DNA of 64,000 nucleotides from Massospora cicadina (GCA_022478985.1 JAKSZP010010619.1:62001-126000); one strand, 5' to 3'; positions 1 through 10,573 are shown, counted from the stretch's first letter. Translations and numbers: made by a program. Notes: generated by a model not told the origin, from the letters alone.

Positions 1-466
1 ATGATTTTTGTGGATCAACCTCAACAAAGTTTGTAAATAGTCATTTGTTGGTTTAATTATCAACAAAAAACTTTATTATGAGATTGATTAAGGTTTGTAA
101 CAGATTGATGAGAGTGTTTTCAGAGTTACTGTGCCTTGACAACAATTTTCATAGCAGTAACCTTAAATTAGCTGAGTGATGCAAACTGATATTAATGGGT
201 TAATGGTCCCATTAATTAAGCAAGTTAGTAGCTTGGATTGGATAATCTTATGTGACAAATAAAGGCATTATACATTCTTTCTGAATCCAACCCATGGAGG
301 GTAGAGCCTAATTTGGGGTGGATCAAAACTAGGTGGCTGAGATATTCGTCATTTAAGATGACTATTTAGGATTAAAGTTCAATAATGAAAGATGTGGTTT
401 CTATTGTCATTCTAATAGATGGGTTATAAGGATTCCCAATCTAAAACCCTAAACTATGTACTGATT
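1..466 (+). other. 3' internal end of a D-family gypsy element
   Basis: AT-rich, with no usable reading frame. It matches, diverged but collinear, the reverse complement of about 30070-30560, where the same sequence lies just upstream of a minus-strand D-type LTR (29630-30043). I infer it is the last internal part of an element whose LTR is at 9540-9949, separated from it by insertion of element A at 467. The rest of this older element lies left of the window. Confidence 0.5.
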
Positions 467-935
467 ATTAATATCTATAAATGATGAGTAGGTCAAATTC
501 TACCCCTGAATCAAGCCTCAGTAGGTCGACTCTCAAGCCTGCACAAAAGGAACCTTACCCTGAAGGCACCAATACAAGATTTAATAAGGAAGCATCAAGT
601 GCAAAAAAATTGATAGAGACACCTTCAGGTAATATGTCCCTGCTTCCCTAATCTCAAGAGGCGTGACTATACTTCTGCAGTCATGAAGATGATATAGAGA
701 AATGAGGGTGCCAACCATGCAGTCAATCTGGAAGGTAGTGAAAGATCTTGACTTGACTGGGCCATAAAGATCCCCGAGGCACCTCATCCCCACACACCCT
801 AAAAATATTGACGCTTTTTTACTCAATAGTGTAGTCTATTTTCGCCCCATCTTTTTGTTTTTTAACCTCTCTACTAGTTTACAGCTTAGAGCCAATTTTT
901 GAACTTCATCGTCAATTAAGAGAACTTTCACGCCA
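467..935 (+). repeat. 5' LTR of element A
   Basis: Aligns along its length with 9066-9532. From about 481 the two copies are clearly alike (GATGAG, then the CTCTCAAGCC stretch, ending in TTGACGCTTT and a final GCCA). The first 14 bases are poorly conserved, so the true left edge could be 467-481. Equal spacing between the landmarks in both copies supports a paired LTR rather than a chance repeat. Confidence 0.75.
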
Positions 936-942
936 AGAAAAG

Positions 943-962
943 AGGTTCTCACTAAAGGGGGC
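943..962 (+). promoter_or_regulatory. Putative primer-binding site of element A
   Basis: The stretch GGTTCTCACTAAAGGGGG lies just after the 5' LTR. It resembles TGGTACTCACTACAGGG after the LTRs of B and D and the matching sites of C and the small LTR element. A primer-binding site pairs with the 3' end of a tRNA to start minus-strand DNA synthesis. I did not identify the tRNA. Confidence 0.5.
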
Positions 963-965
963 TCT

Positions 966-1498
966 GAGCTGTCCAAGTGAAAACATCAATTGAAAATCAT
1001 GGAGAATAATAACAGCCAAGAAACTCAACTTGTTTATTGGTCTAAAAGCGTCTATTAATGGATTAGTACCTTGGAATACAAACTACCACCCATGAAGCCC
1101 TAAAGCTTAAAGTTTTGGGCCATGTGTATAGGTCACTCTACCTTCCGTTGAAAGTGATAAGTACCAACTTTAATATGAAGACCTTAACGAAATTAAACAA
1201 CATTATCAAATGAAATATATTCTTTGTTATGCCATTCCAGCTGCTCTGGCTCCTCTTCCATGCCTCTACTATGCAAGATCTATATACATAGTCCCAATTA
1301 TCAGCAGGAGAATTGGCTTAGGGGACTGAGAGTTATCCCCAGAATTTTTATCCATCCTGCCCTCCATCACTTGTACAAGTAGTCAGGTTGCACCATCATT
1401 AAGTCTCCTGACAACTAGGGCTTACACAAACCTTACACTCCCACATTGCAATTTCTATAATTCAGTCTCCTCCTTCATCCACAATAATTGAGAAGCCA
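966..1498 (+). other. Leader of element A, no gene seen
   Basis: AT-rich sequence between primer site and the first gag-like segment. I see no domain, RNA gene or repeat in it. Confidence 0.4.
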
Positions 1499-2200
1499 TT
1501 GTTGATACCCAAAAATTTATCAAAAAGGCTCAAATTTAACTTGTGGTATTGGATAGGAGAATTTGGCTACCTCAAGGACCAGCCCTATCAAAATGTACAA
1601 CTCCTTGAGGCTACTTGGAACCAACATCTCAGCCAGGCCAAAGACCTGGTGCAGACTCTACAGGGGCACTACCAAGAGCTAGCCTCTCATGACTTCATTT
1701 CCAGGAGTGAAGGGCCTGAAAGGCCTAGAGGACCAGAAGGTCCCCGTGGGCCCATGTCCCTCTGGCCCTGCAGTGCCTACTTCTGGTGACCCTTATAATT
1801 ATTAGAAAAAGGACGTTTTGGCTGCCCTCGCCACTTTACAGGATCTAATCTGTAATATGGTTCAGGATTGCAAATTCCAAGTGTACGGAGTCTCCCTTGA
1901 CCCTAGGGTCTTGATTGAGGCCTTGTCAGAGGATATGGATAATCTTAGCGCCTTCACTAAGCTCACTGATAGTTGCATCTCTCAGCTCGAGCAACCTGCT
2001 GAGGGTTTGGCACCCACTTGAACAACTTAAAAAGCCAATTCCTTCTTCAGTGCGCTGACATACAAGCATTAAATGATCAGGTTTTCAAAAGGCCTCCATT
2101 ACTTTTATAAACCAGAACAGGAATGATAACTAAGAGGAACATAAGGGTCTAAGATGACGGTTGTATCAGCAGGCTCCCTGTGAATATGCAAAACCAAAAA
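1499..2200 (+). pseudogene. Gag-like 5' segment of element A
   Basis: Two open stretches (1499-1789 and 1818-2021) in different frames. The first has a helical, charged part with a QAKDLVQTLQGHYQELA-like segment, then a proline/glycine/arginine-rich repeat (P-R-G-P-E-G-P-R-G-P). The second is acidic and leucine-rich. A helical plus low-complexity N-terminal region before the capsid is common in gypsy gag proteins, but no diagnostic motif is present. The link to gag rests on position: right after the leader and upstream of the gag core at 4780-5556, from which it is separated by an insert. Confidence 0.35.
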
Positions 2201-3118
2201 TTCTGAGCCTGCACCGATTTATAATGTTAGTATCCTTTCTACTCCTCCTGTAACTTTTTAAACCTAGTTATAAAGTGATGTTCACCACCAGCCAGAAAAG
2301 TAATTTTCTTTACTATATGTGCATGAGAGTTCCATGGAAGAAGCTATTGACATGCTTTGTTAGTAACACAGCGTGCAATAGATACATGTCTCCCTTCATG
2401 GATGTTCCAAGACCTTCAAAGATAGCCATGGTCTTTAAGGTACTGCAGGTTTTAGGTAACTCTGGTTGGGCGCGTTGGAAAGGATTTTGGATTAGTTCCA
2501 GCCCAAATAGGTTGTTCCCATATGTCTTTTATATAAAATTAATAAATTTAAACAGTTTCACAAAATTAGATTAAATAAAGCTTAAAGGCAAAAATAGTTA
2601 AAAGATTAACTCAACACCTTACTAATAGCAGGGTGCTGAGCTATATGGTGGAAAGAGGGGAAAGCTACTAAGGTGAATTGTGAAAAGGGTAAATTATTTC
2701 CAACTTTTAAACTTGTTAACTAACGTAATTAATCCCCAATTTTGATTTGATAGAATCACCTGAAATTTGCAAGATATTCTTGGGACGATTTCCCAACTTC
2801 TAAATATTTAAATTTGCATTTTTGGTTTTGAAATGGGGTGTTGAATTTAACCCATTTTCGACCCTTTCTCTTTAACTTTTTTACAATATTTCGCTTTCTA
2901 GGTAGATTTATCCCCATTAAGACTGACTTTTGGTCAAACTACCAGTTAGGGTCAGGGAATGGGGAATGTGTTCTGAGGCTTCTGGGTTCTCCTAAAGTCT
3001 TCACAAAGTTGCTTAATTCTTTTAGACAAAATCTTGCAGATTTTATCACTAGGATGAGTTTAGGTTAGGGAAGTATGGGAAAAGCATATAGTAAACAGAA
3101 AGGGACAGCAGCCACCCA
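2201..3118. other. Unassigned AT-rich part of an insert in element A
   Basis: Contains a 99-codon frame (2275-2574, +) and a 76-codon frame (2838-3068, +), neither recognisable. The last 40 bases are purine-rich (AAACAGAAAGGGACAG at about 3091), which would fit a polypurine tract ahead of the LTR-like sequence at 3119. I read this as the tail of a foreign retroelement or unidentified DNA inserted in A. Confidence 0.3.
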
Positions 3119-3985
3119 CGTAAGTCTTGGGGATCAGCCCCTACAACTGGATAGGGAGCAACATCCTTTTCGGACCAAAAGGGGGCCAAAGGCTCAAGTG
3201 GACCCCTGTTGCAGTTGAGCAACCTGACGCACGTGGTTGATGAGCGCTGGATAACTGCCCTTACACCTAGAGATATCCAAATCTCTCCCCTCCCAAACCC
3301 TGATAAAATTAATAGAGGGGACCTGCCAGGAGATCATGCAGGCCAGGGGCCTTGGGCGGGCCCCTGGGACCCCCCACTTACTGGGAAAAATTACCAAATT
3401 TTTGAAGAAACTGCCAGCATAAGTATCAGAGCCCAGCCTGCAGATTTTGGGCTAATGGAGCTGGTCTGGACTGGTTGGGTTCAAGAATCAGATCGGAACT
3501 TAATTCAGGTTTTGAACCAGTCCAACAGTGACTCAGACCAGTTGTCCCCACCCCTTGGAACAGATCTGAGAAGCTTGGATCACATAGACAACCAAATCGA
3601 GAGTTCAGACCAGGTTGTGGACAACTGAGCACCAAGGCCACAGCCCCCCAGAACAAATCCGGGAAATCTGAGCCACCTGAGCTGCCCAACTCAAATGGTC
3701 AAAGCCCAGATTGGTACCATTAACCTGGTCTGGCCCCAAAAGTTTGGGAAAATCATCAAAAGTTTTTTTTTGTTTTTGCCAAGATTTTGGAAACCATCCA
3801 TCCACTCCCCCACCCGCCAGCCAACCAAACCCCATCGCCAATCCCCAACCACCCAATACTTAAGGCAACTGCTCTGTCAATGGGCAGTTGTCAGTTAATT
3901 CTCTATCCTCTTCACGCTTTGCACCAAAATAAAGTTGATTACCCTGAACACCTTGTTGTGGACTCCACCTGTTTGTTTTTCCTAT
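3119..3985 (+). repeat. LTR-like sequence related to the LTR of element E
   Basis: Starts CGTAAGTCTTGGGGATCAG, resembling the E LTR start on its own strand (TGTAAGTATGGGGGAGCG). About 100 bases later both carry a GTGGTTGAT/CGCTGG-type core. It is much more GC-rich than its surroundings. Near 3930 there is AATAAA followed by a short run to GGACTCCACCTG, which fits a poly(A) signal and LTR end, but the 3' part is not similar to E, so the right edge is a guess. Confidence 0.35.
3209..3628 (+). CDS. 139-codon frame inside the E-like LTR
   Basis: Uninterrupted frame within the LTR-like sequence, product unknown. Residues 8-18 (THVVDERWITA) resemble HVVDNRWVIA in the LTR of element E and NTLDQRWVWA in the LTRs of the H/I/J family. 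The remainder is rich in D, Q, S and P, with no recognised domain and no membrane segment. It may be an LTR-encoded accessory frame or a frame kept open by chance in GC-rich DNA. No ribosomal or splice context can be judged. Confidence 0.3.
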   Translation: MQLSNLTHVVDERWITALTPRDIQISPLPNPDKINRGDLPGDHAGQGPWAGPWDPPLTGKNYQIFEETASISIRAQPADFGLMELVWTGWVQESDRNLIQVLNQSNSDSDQLSPPLGTDLRSLDHIDNQIESSDQVVDN

Positions 3986-4767
3986 TCAAAATTCTGCCAA
4001 TAAATCCGGAAAATCATGCTGCCACCCAAATAACTATCCTGATGATCGCCAAATGGGTCGTCCAGTTGCTCGACCCCACCACACAGCAGTGGATCATATC
4101 CACAGTGAACCACCTCGCTCTTGATGACGGAGTCAACTCTCCATCCATTTTTTCATAACTGTTAAATGTGAACCCATCCATTTGCTTCGCCAACGGGCTT
4201 TCTGAGAGCGCTCCCCTATTGGAGCAGCCTCAGGGCGCCCCCACCATGATGCCCACGGGCTCAGCCCCCACACCTGGCTCATCCACCGTTGATCCCACCC
4301 ACCTAAGGGCCCCAGAGTACCCAGGCCAAGGGGAACTTGGCCCCAACGCTCATATTGGGCCCGTTTTCCCCTCTGACAGTACCCCTGTTTGTGCGGTGGG
4401 TCTTGTGCCGCCCCTCTCTGGCGCACAGACCCACCTACCCACAACCAAAGGCCAGCAACTGCACACCCTGGAGGAGTTGTCATCCTCCCCACCTCTCCCA
4501 CCCTTGGGGGTTGCCCCCATAAGACTCGCGGTTGCCACCATTGCAAACATCTGGTTTGCCTTGGGGGCCTTCAGTATGTGTATAAACCTTTACTTTCCTC
4601 ACATCCCTACTAGATCCCCCCTTCTTCTAGTCACATGGACCGCTGTGCCCTTGGCATTATGTGCTCTTTACTGGGTGCTCACACACCCTGACTGGGAGCC
4701 CAGTCTAATTCTTATCAGCCGTTTCCATGACAACCCAACTCTCATACAGGGTATTCCTAAAGTCTAA
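3787..4767 (+). pseudogene. Unknown 327-codon frame with two hydrophobic segments
   Basis: One frame runs 3787-4767 with a single stop (TAA at 4156-4158), in a window where most frames break within about 60 codons. I do not recognise the product. After the stop come a proline/serine/threonine-rich stretch (about 100 residues, with L-P-T-T-K-G-Q and S-S-P-P-L-P-P-L-G). Two strongly hydrophobic stretches of about 20 residues follow (ATIANIWFALGAFSMCINLY and LLLVTWTAVPLALCALYW), then a charged tail. Base composition is clearly more GC-rich than the flanks. Position just after an LTR-like sequence suggests the 5' coding part of another retroelement. A captured host membrane-protein fragment is an alternative. 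Confidence 0.35.
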
Positions 4768-4779
4768 GATTTGGGTGAG

Positions 4780-5556
4780 TTACAGGTCCCTAGAGTTTGA
4801 ACTTTTTTGTTCTAAAAGAATGCATGACCCTATCCAGATTAATCTCTGGAGCCAAGACCCTTAAATAAAAAAAGTGAAGCATATCCTCCTTCCTGAATAG
4901 CACTGCTCAGGAGATTATTAATCCCCATCTAAAGGAATGCCACACATGGGAACAGGTCTGTACTGCCTTAGTCCAAGTTAATAGCAGCAACCAAACCTTG
5001 GCCAATCAAAAAAAGCGTTCATGGTTATTCGCCTGAACAAAGGAGAGAGCCCTGTGGAGTTTTCTTGTCGTTATTGTGCCAAAGCGCAGCACCTAGTAAC
5101 CATAAACCACATATCTTAGATTATGCCATAACCTCTGTCATATCTGCGTTGGGGTCTTATCCTGAGGTTCAGATTCACATTATGGCCAAGAAAAATGGTT
5201 TTAATTGCATTTGGTTTTAGGGAGCTGCTTAACGAGATACCGTCATTGACCCTACAGCCTAAGCCCAGCGCTTCTGTTTTCTCTAATTTTCCTCAGGCCC
5301 ATGTTGATAAAAACCCATAAGAACATTTGATCCCAGTGAACTCACTGCAATGGCTTCCAGGACACCATCAAGGCATGCTGGAAATTACTTTGCAAGGAGG
5401 CGGGAAAAGGGCCATCAGTATGAAGGGCGAGCGCTCCATAGAGGCATCCCTATCTCGCCTCAAAAATCTTCTATGACATCTAATGAACCTAATTCTATCA
5501 TATTTGGGGAAAAAGATTTTCTACTAATTTATGGTAAAGAACTTGATACTGCTTAA
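4780..5556 (+). pseudogene. Gag capsid remnant, element A
   Basis: Matches the gag of element B: VKHILP-like start near 4870, then KGESPVEFSCRYC around 5045, and a segment LGSYPEVQIHIMAKKNGF near 5150. The latter parallels LAPYPTLAMHIYAVKRSF in B (near 12040). Capsid (gag) forms the cytoplasmic particle of gypsy elements. The frame has several stops and shifts. A 68-codon open stretch at 5350-5556 (arginine-rich start, RRREKGHQYEGR) would be the C-terminal basic part. No zinc knuckle was seen. Confidence 0.5.
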
Positions 5557-5559
5557 CCT

Positions 5560-6000
5560 TCTTCTGATTAATATCCTATATTTTCACGCTACCTCCCCTT
5601 TTTGTGTTTTTGGTACCCACTTCGCTGCTCAAGTTCAAAAATCCAGTCCATGTCATCATTGATAGTGAGTTTACCCATGTATGTAACTTCAGCTAAAATT
5701 GATGAAACACATCAAGGTCGCTCTGAACTTGCTGTATCACAAGGAATATGGTATTTCTGGACTGGGGTGTACACAATCCATAGAGGCCAATTCTTCCCTA
5801 CCTATCCATTTTGGGAAGCTTTCTGAGAATACCCCTGCCATTGCACTGGATAACCGAGCTTGAGCCTTCTTCTCAGGACAGTTTCTCTGTGACTACTCCA
5901 TGGTAAAGCATTTTGATAAAGGATTATTAATCCTGTTGGGACATTGAGTACCCCTGTTGTCAAAACCTCTTGTGACTCCAAAACGGAGGTCAAAGCTCAA
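5560..6000 (+). pseudogene. Possible aspartic protease remnant, element A
   Basis: Lies between gag and reverse transcriptase, where gypsy elements encode the retropepsin. One frame near 5640 reads HVIIDSEFTHV, which could derive from the active-site D-[ST]-G motif with the glycine lost. Stops interrupt it within 15 codons. Apart from position and this short string there is little support. Between here and 6600 I see no further domain. Confidence 0.25.
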
Positions 6001-6599
6001 GCAGCCTATAAGAGATTAAGAGCTGATTTAATCAGCTTAAGTATCACGTGAGTGGCTCTCAAGTACAGTTGCCCCTGCCTGCAATTGATGGCCACAAAGT
6101 CATGCCAATTTATTAACCTAAACTGGCCAATATACCTCCGAAGTCAAAGTTACTGTTAACACCTGGTACCACGTCAACATCCCCTCTGGATACCTGCTGG
6201 TGATCCTGAGTCTAGATAAACTGTCAGTTAAGGAGATCTATCCTGTCCTGGAGTTCTAGATCTCGCCAATGCCAAATCCATATTGTTGTTGCTAGCTAGC
6301 ATTACTACAAGCCTAGGTTAATGGGCCCTAATAGTCCAGCCGCTTATGTCCTCCTCCTACTGGTAGAGGTTGTTGATAATGCATGTAGTTTTGGGAGTCT
6401 AAGAGACTTTTGTTTGGAAACGCCCCCTCAGTGACTCTAGTTGGCACTTGTATTAATTGATCTCATTTGGGAACAACAGCACCAAGTTAGATAATTAGAG
6501 GAGTACTCAGACATCTTTTAGCCTCTATCTATGACTTTGGAAAAATTATTGGGGTACTAAATCATGTGGAGACTGGATGATACTCACTTTTGATCCTGA

Positions 6600-7411
6600 C
6601 CTTACCAAAAGAGTAAAGCCAAAGAAGGCCAGAGGGAGGTAGATCTCAAGCAACTACCTGAAGTTGGGTTATAAGTGCCTTCACGCAGTCCTTGGACATC
6701 CCCTCTCATGTTGGTTCAGAAGAAGGATGGCAGACATCAAGTGGTGATGGATTACCGCCGGCTCAATTTCATCACCATGAGATACAGATATCCCTTTTCT
6801 GAATTGACAATCTCTTCATTTGCTTTATTGGGTCAAAATATTTTCTGCAATGGATCTCTCTAAAAGATTTTGGCAAAAAGAGCTAGCCCCCAAAGACTGA
6901 TACAAAGGTGCACTCATAGCCAACAAGGAGCTAGTCAGACCCCAAGGATGTCCTAGGGCCTTTGCAGCGCCCCAACCACCTTTCAATGTGCCATGGTTGT
7001 GATCCTTGGGGACTTGAAGCTATCCTGTGTCCTTGTATACCTTTAAGATATCACAGTTATTTAATGAAACTTCAATGGTCATGTGGAGAACCTATGGGAA
7101 GTCTTCAATCATCTAGGAAGGATCAATAAATCTCAAATATTGAAGTGCTCTTTTTCAAATCAGAAATGGTGTTCCTCGGACATAAGGTCTTGGAAAATGG
7201 TATCCAGACCATTATGGACAAAGTTAACGTCATTAAGAAGATGTCACACTCCCAGAGCCTGAGGGGTAATCAGGTTTTTCTTGGCAAGGTGGGTTATTAT
7301 TGTCAGTTCATACTTTGGTTTGCTGACCTATCTGAGCCTTTGTTTTGCCGTCTTAAAAAAATATGCCTTTTGAATGGAAGCCTGAACAAAAAGATGTTTA
7401 GAATGCATTGA
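6600..7411 (+). pseudogene. Reverse transcriptase remnant, element A
   Basis: The frame at 6675-6863 reads SPWTSPLMLVQKKDG then VVMDYRRLNFIT, the fingers/palm start of gypsy reverse transcriptases. The catalytic YxDD box region near 7035 reads V-L-V-Y-L followed by a stop, so the aspartates are lost. A later frame (7145-7411) carries FLGHKVLENGIQ and GKVGYYCQFI, the typical thumb/connection motifs (FLGH..S..GI; LG..NYYR.FI). At least three frame changes are needed to read it through. It would copy element RNA to DNA in the particle if intact. Confidence 0.7.
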
Positions 7412-7439
7412 GGACCGCTCTTTGCACTAAACCCAGTCT

Positions 7440-7840
7440 AGTTTACCCACGCTTCAATCAACTCCTCTTTCTAATCACAGATGTGATTGATAACGCCGAT
7501 TGGGCCATCCTAGACCAGAACGGTGAAATTTAGGTTGATCGTCCAGTAGATTATTTCAGCAGGACCCTGAGCAAGGTTTATTGGAACTACAGCATTATCA
7601 AATGGAAATGTCTGGCTGCCTTGTTACCAAATAAAAACTTCTGGAACTATCTTTATGGAACCCACTTCACCGTCATCACTAATCATTCCTTTCTCTAATG
7701 GCTGCAACAAATGAAAGACCCAAATGGCCGGTTATCCATATGGGCCCTAAGGTTGCAGTTATGATTATTACTTTTGTCCATGGCTCAGGAGCAATTCATC
7801 AGAATGCTGATAGTCTCTCTAGGATGCTGATACTGGATGC
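7440..7840 (+). pseudogene. RNase H remnant, element A
   Basis: One frame reads LITDVIDNADWAILDQNG, corresponding to the first RNase H aspartate region (D.S..A.GA.L.Q). It continues with VDYFSRTLSK, NYSIIKWKCLAAL (the usual Y...EKE.LA), HFTVITNHSFL (tDH..L) and LSIWALRLQ. RNase H removes the RNA strand during replication. The glutamate of the EKE core is replaced and stops occur. It directly follows the reverse transcriptase, as expected for Ty3/gypsy. Confidence 0.65.
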
Positions 7841-7989
7841 CTTGACCCCCAAGGATGACTGACTGTGCAATTAATCTGCCAGTCAGAACTCTGGGAGTTG
7901 GAAACCCCCAAAATCCAAGCTGAACTCCAAAATAACTCAAGATATCCAGATCAAGGAATAATGTTATTTGAGGGTCAATAAAAAAGGCT

Positions 7990-8735
7990 TCCCCACATTA
8001 ATCCTTTTTCTCAAACTGACGTTATCCTAGATGTACACGAAAAATTGGAACATGTGGCAGTGAAGAAGACTCATGAGTGGCTAAAGAAACGATGTTACTG
8101 GGACCAAATGGTAGAAACCATCAAAAAAATCCTGGAATCTTGTATGATATGCAAATACCAAGATCAATCCATTCCCCAATATCAGCAATCAGTTTTTGCC
8201 CCATTGGTTCCTTACAAGGTGAAGGAATTGATGTAGTAGGCCCTCATTCCACCGGATTGCATGGCCATAACTATATCCTCCTAGTCATGGACCATTTGGC
8301 CAAATGGGTCAAAGCAATTTCTGTCCCTGCTGCCACTGTAAAAGCCATAATTCAGTTTTCTTATTTGACCCGTTTTCGCCCAGCATGGATTCCTACAAAC
8401 TTTACTTATATATAATAAGTTAAAATTACCTTGCGGTTAGTTCAAATACTTAATTGCTTATTGGTACTAACCAGAGTTTCAACACCTCTTTTACCCCATC
8501 AAGCAAAGGTTGGTGGAACGTTCTAACGGAACCCTTGTCTCTAATTTGCATAAGATGGTAGCCTCTGACACCAAACGCTGGGATCATTTTCTACCCAGCG
8601 CTTTAATTACTTATAGAATAAGCTACAACTGGATCAACAAGATGTCCCCTTTTGAGCTCTATATGGGCGTGCTCCCTGGTTACCAAAGTTGCTTTCAACC
8701 CCTGCTCAATACTACATACCTGAGTCTTTGATTTA
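7990..8735 (+). pseudogene. Integrase remnant, element A
   Basis: The frame at 8045-8236 holds the zinc-binding part: HVAVKKTHEWLKKRCYW then C-M-I-C, the HHCC finger with its first histidine altered. The core follows in another frame (8240-8415): IDVVGPHSTG, ILLVMDHLAKWVKAI, i.e. the first catalytic aspartate and the VvvDr.tK motif. A later stretch (8510-8731) begins VERSNGTLVSNLHKMVA, the GxxERxNxxL motif containing the catalytic glutamate, and ends with the helix before the C-terminal domain. Integrase inserts the cDNA into the genome. The middle part (D..G..F.S) is damaged. Confidence 0.65.
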
Positions 8736-9065
8736 ACTATGAGGGCTTTAGCCAACAAAATTGTCAGGATTTAAACCCTAGACACACAGGGCATTGTCAT
8801 TACCACAGAAAGGGAAACATTTTAAAGTCTTTCGGCCAATCGTCCTTACCAATATTTTAACTAGGTGACCTCATTCTCTTTTATCACCATTTTCCCAGAG
8901 GCTGACAGAGCAAGCTCAACGTTCTTTGGTCCAGACCTTATAAGTTATTCATAAGGTGAACTCAGATTAATCCATTGCTGAAGTCAATCATGTTACAGTG
9001 GTGTTCCAATTACATGGCCAATTCCTCTTGCCTTATACCTTCCTCTGACAGGATCTCGAGGGCAT
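8736..9065 (+). pseudogene. Integrase C-terminal remnant and polypurine tract, element A
   Basis: Stop-rich tail of pol. A short string (DLISYS near 8935) may mark the GPY/F module region, weakly. No chromodomain was seen. The last bases before the 3' LTR (GGATCTCGAGGGCAT) form a weak polypurine tract, the plus-strand primer site, comparable to GAAGAGGGTAA in B and GAGAGGGTAA in H. Confidence 0.4.
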
Positions 9066-9532
9066 TGTCAGGATTTGAGATGATGAGCAAGTTAAAGAAC
9101 CTAATGACAAATCAAGTCTCAGTAAGTTGACTCTCAAGCCAGCATGAACAGAATCTTACCCTGAAGGTACAAACACAAGATTCAATCAGGAAGCATCACG
9201 TGCACAAGAATTGATGGAGACACATTCAGGAATTCTGTCCCCGCTTCTTAAATCTCTTGAGGCGTGGCCATACTACTGTATCATGAGAACAATGCAGAAA
9301 TAATGAGGGTGCTGACCAGGCGTTCGATTTGGAAGTCAGTGAAAGATCATGATCATACTGTGCCACAAAGGTCCCTGAGGCGCCACTTCCCCACAAACCT
9401 CTAATTATTGACGCTTTATGACTCAATAGTGGTTTATTTTCACCCCATCATTTCGTTTTTTGACCTCTCCAATAGTTTATGGCTTTGACCCAATTTCAAA
9501 CTTCTTCATCAGTCAAGAGAACAGTTATGCCA
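9066..9532 (+). repeat. 3' LTR of element A
   Basis: Starts TGTCAGGATTTGAG right after the purine tract and ends GCCA, fitting the TG...CA rule. It is collinear with 467-935. The D-type LTR starts only a few bases later (about 9540), consistent with A having inserted just upstream of that LTR. Confidence 0.75.
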
Positions 9533-9539
9533 ATAATGA

Positions 9540-9949
9540 TGACAGACATCTTTGGAAGACAAATGTTAAGATAGTAATGTGATTCTTATTATTCTCTAAT
9601 GATAAAGTTTGAGATAGTTTATCAAATCTAGTTTTCCCTGTATTCCAACTCTTGTGATTAGAGTTAAAAGGATGGTTTCCTTTGTACAAATTGTTCTCAA
9701 GTAATCTTATTATTTGAAGAGAATAATAGTATTCCTTGTCTAGATTATTTAAGAGTTACTAGAATAAAGATTTCCAGTACTTTTTTATACTAGTAATACT
9801 TAAGCGAGTTATTACCGTTTGTCATGAAAAAAATTTAACTGAATAGTTGTTTTCATACAACTATCACTATACCCATATTACCTTTAGCAAAAAGCCCAAT
9901 TAAGGAAGAACTTGTGAAGTAAACCCCAATAAGAGTACATTTGGTACTC
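9540..9949 (+). repeat. D-family LTR
   Basis: Matches the reverse complement of 29630-30043 along its length (GACAGACATCTTT start; GAGTTATTACC and TTTTCATACAACTATCA further on). The next bases are a primer-site sequence, so it serves as a 5' LTR for the gag that follows. The sequence at 1-466 is the 3' internal end that precedes the other copy, so it would also be the 3' LTR of an upstream element. Confidence 0.65.
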
Positions 9950-9967
9950 ACTACAGGAAAAGTTGAG
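9950..9967 (+). promoter_or_regulatory. Primer-binding site of the D element
   Basis: TGGTACTCACTACAGG immediately follows the LTR. It begins with TGG as expected for pairing to a tRNA CCA end, and is identical over 16 bases to the site of element B. Confidence 0.6.
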
Positions 9968-10573
9968 CTTTCAGGCCAAATAAAATTTTCACATTTATCA
10001 AGAAGTGTCATATAAAATGAACTTCAGAAGTTGTGGACTGAACTGGGGACGAATAATAAAAACCCTCTGAATTTAGCGTCATAATTTAATCTAATTACCT
10101 TAGAAAAAGTGTTACAAAAGCTGAGGAAGATATAGAGCAGGTTGAGAGGGCCAATAGTAATCTATAAAGAAAATTTAGCTCTTTGAAGAGAAATAAGACT
10201 TAAGTAATCAAGGAACTTATGTTCAGAAGGCCTCTTGGGAAGCATCCCAAAAGTAAATTCTTTTAGCTCCAGAACAATGTAATTCAAATCCTAAAGTGGT
10301 TACAAACCTTGAAAGCATAAGTGCAACTGAACTCATATGGAGGAAGATGTAGCTGATAACGATTTAGATTAAAAGAGTTCTTTTAGGAAATAACAGCCAC
10401 CAAGAAACATGTTTAGAGCAATTTCAGCACTTTTGGAGATGACTATAAGTATACCTTAGTGGTCAATAGGGTTATAAGTCAAGTAAATCGTGTCACTGTA
10501 GTGACTAAAGAGTATCATGGTACTCCAAAATTACCTGTGTTTCACTGGGATAACTCAATGGCTTCCTTTCCCT
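9968..10573 (+). pseudogene. Leader and gag N-terminal remnant, D element
   Basis: Stop-rich, AT-rich. Near 10110-10200 there is a lysine/glutamate-rich helical string. Just before the B insertion one frame reads PKLPVFHWDNSMASF, which resembles the conserved start of gypsy gag capsids (P-x-F-x-G-D...). The gag continues on the far side of element B at 24640. The element is inactive. Confidence 0.45.

Larger units (their letters stand above)
467..9532 (+). mobile_element. Element A, degenerate Ty3/gypsy retrotransposon
   Basis: About 9.1 kb between two direct LTRs of about 467 bp. The internal order is primer site, gag-like segments, possible protease, reverse transcriptase, RNase H, integrase, polypurine tract, which is the Ty3/gypsy order (integrase after RNase H). 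All frames are broken. The distance from primer site to the recognisable gag core (about 4.78 kb) is far longer than in element B (about 0.3 kb). This extra length is explained by a GC-rich insert at about 2.2-4.77 kb carrying part of another retroelement. The element is inactive. Confidence 0.75.

Noticed and set aside
4133..4546. A 137-codon minus-strand frame rich in G, W and R
   Set aside because: It lies opposite the better supported plus-strand frame, has no motif and has the composition expected from the reverse of a GC-rich, proline-rich coding strand.
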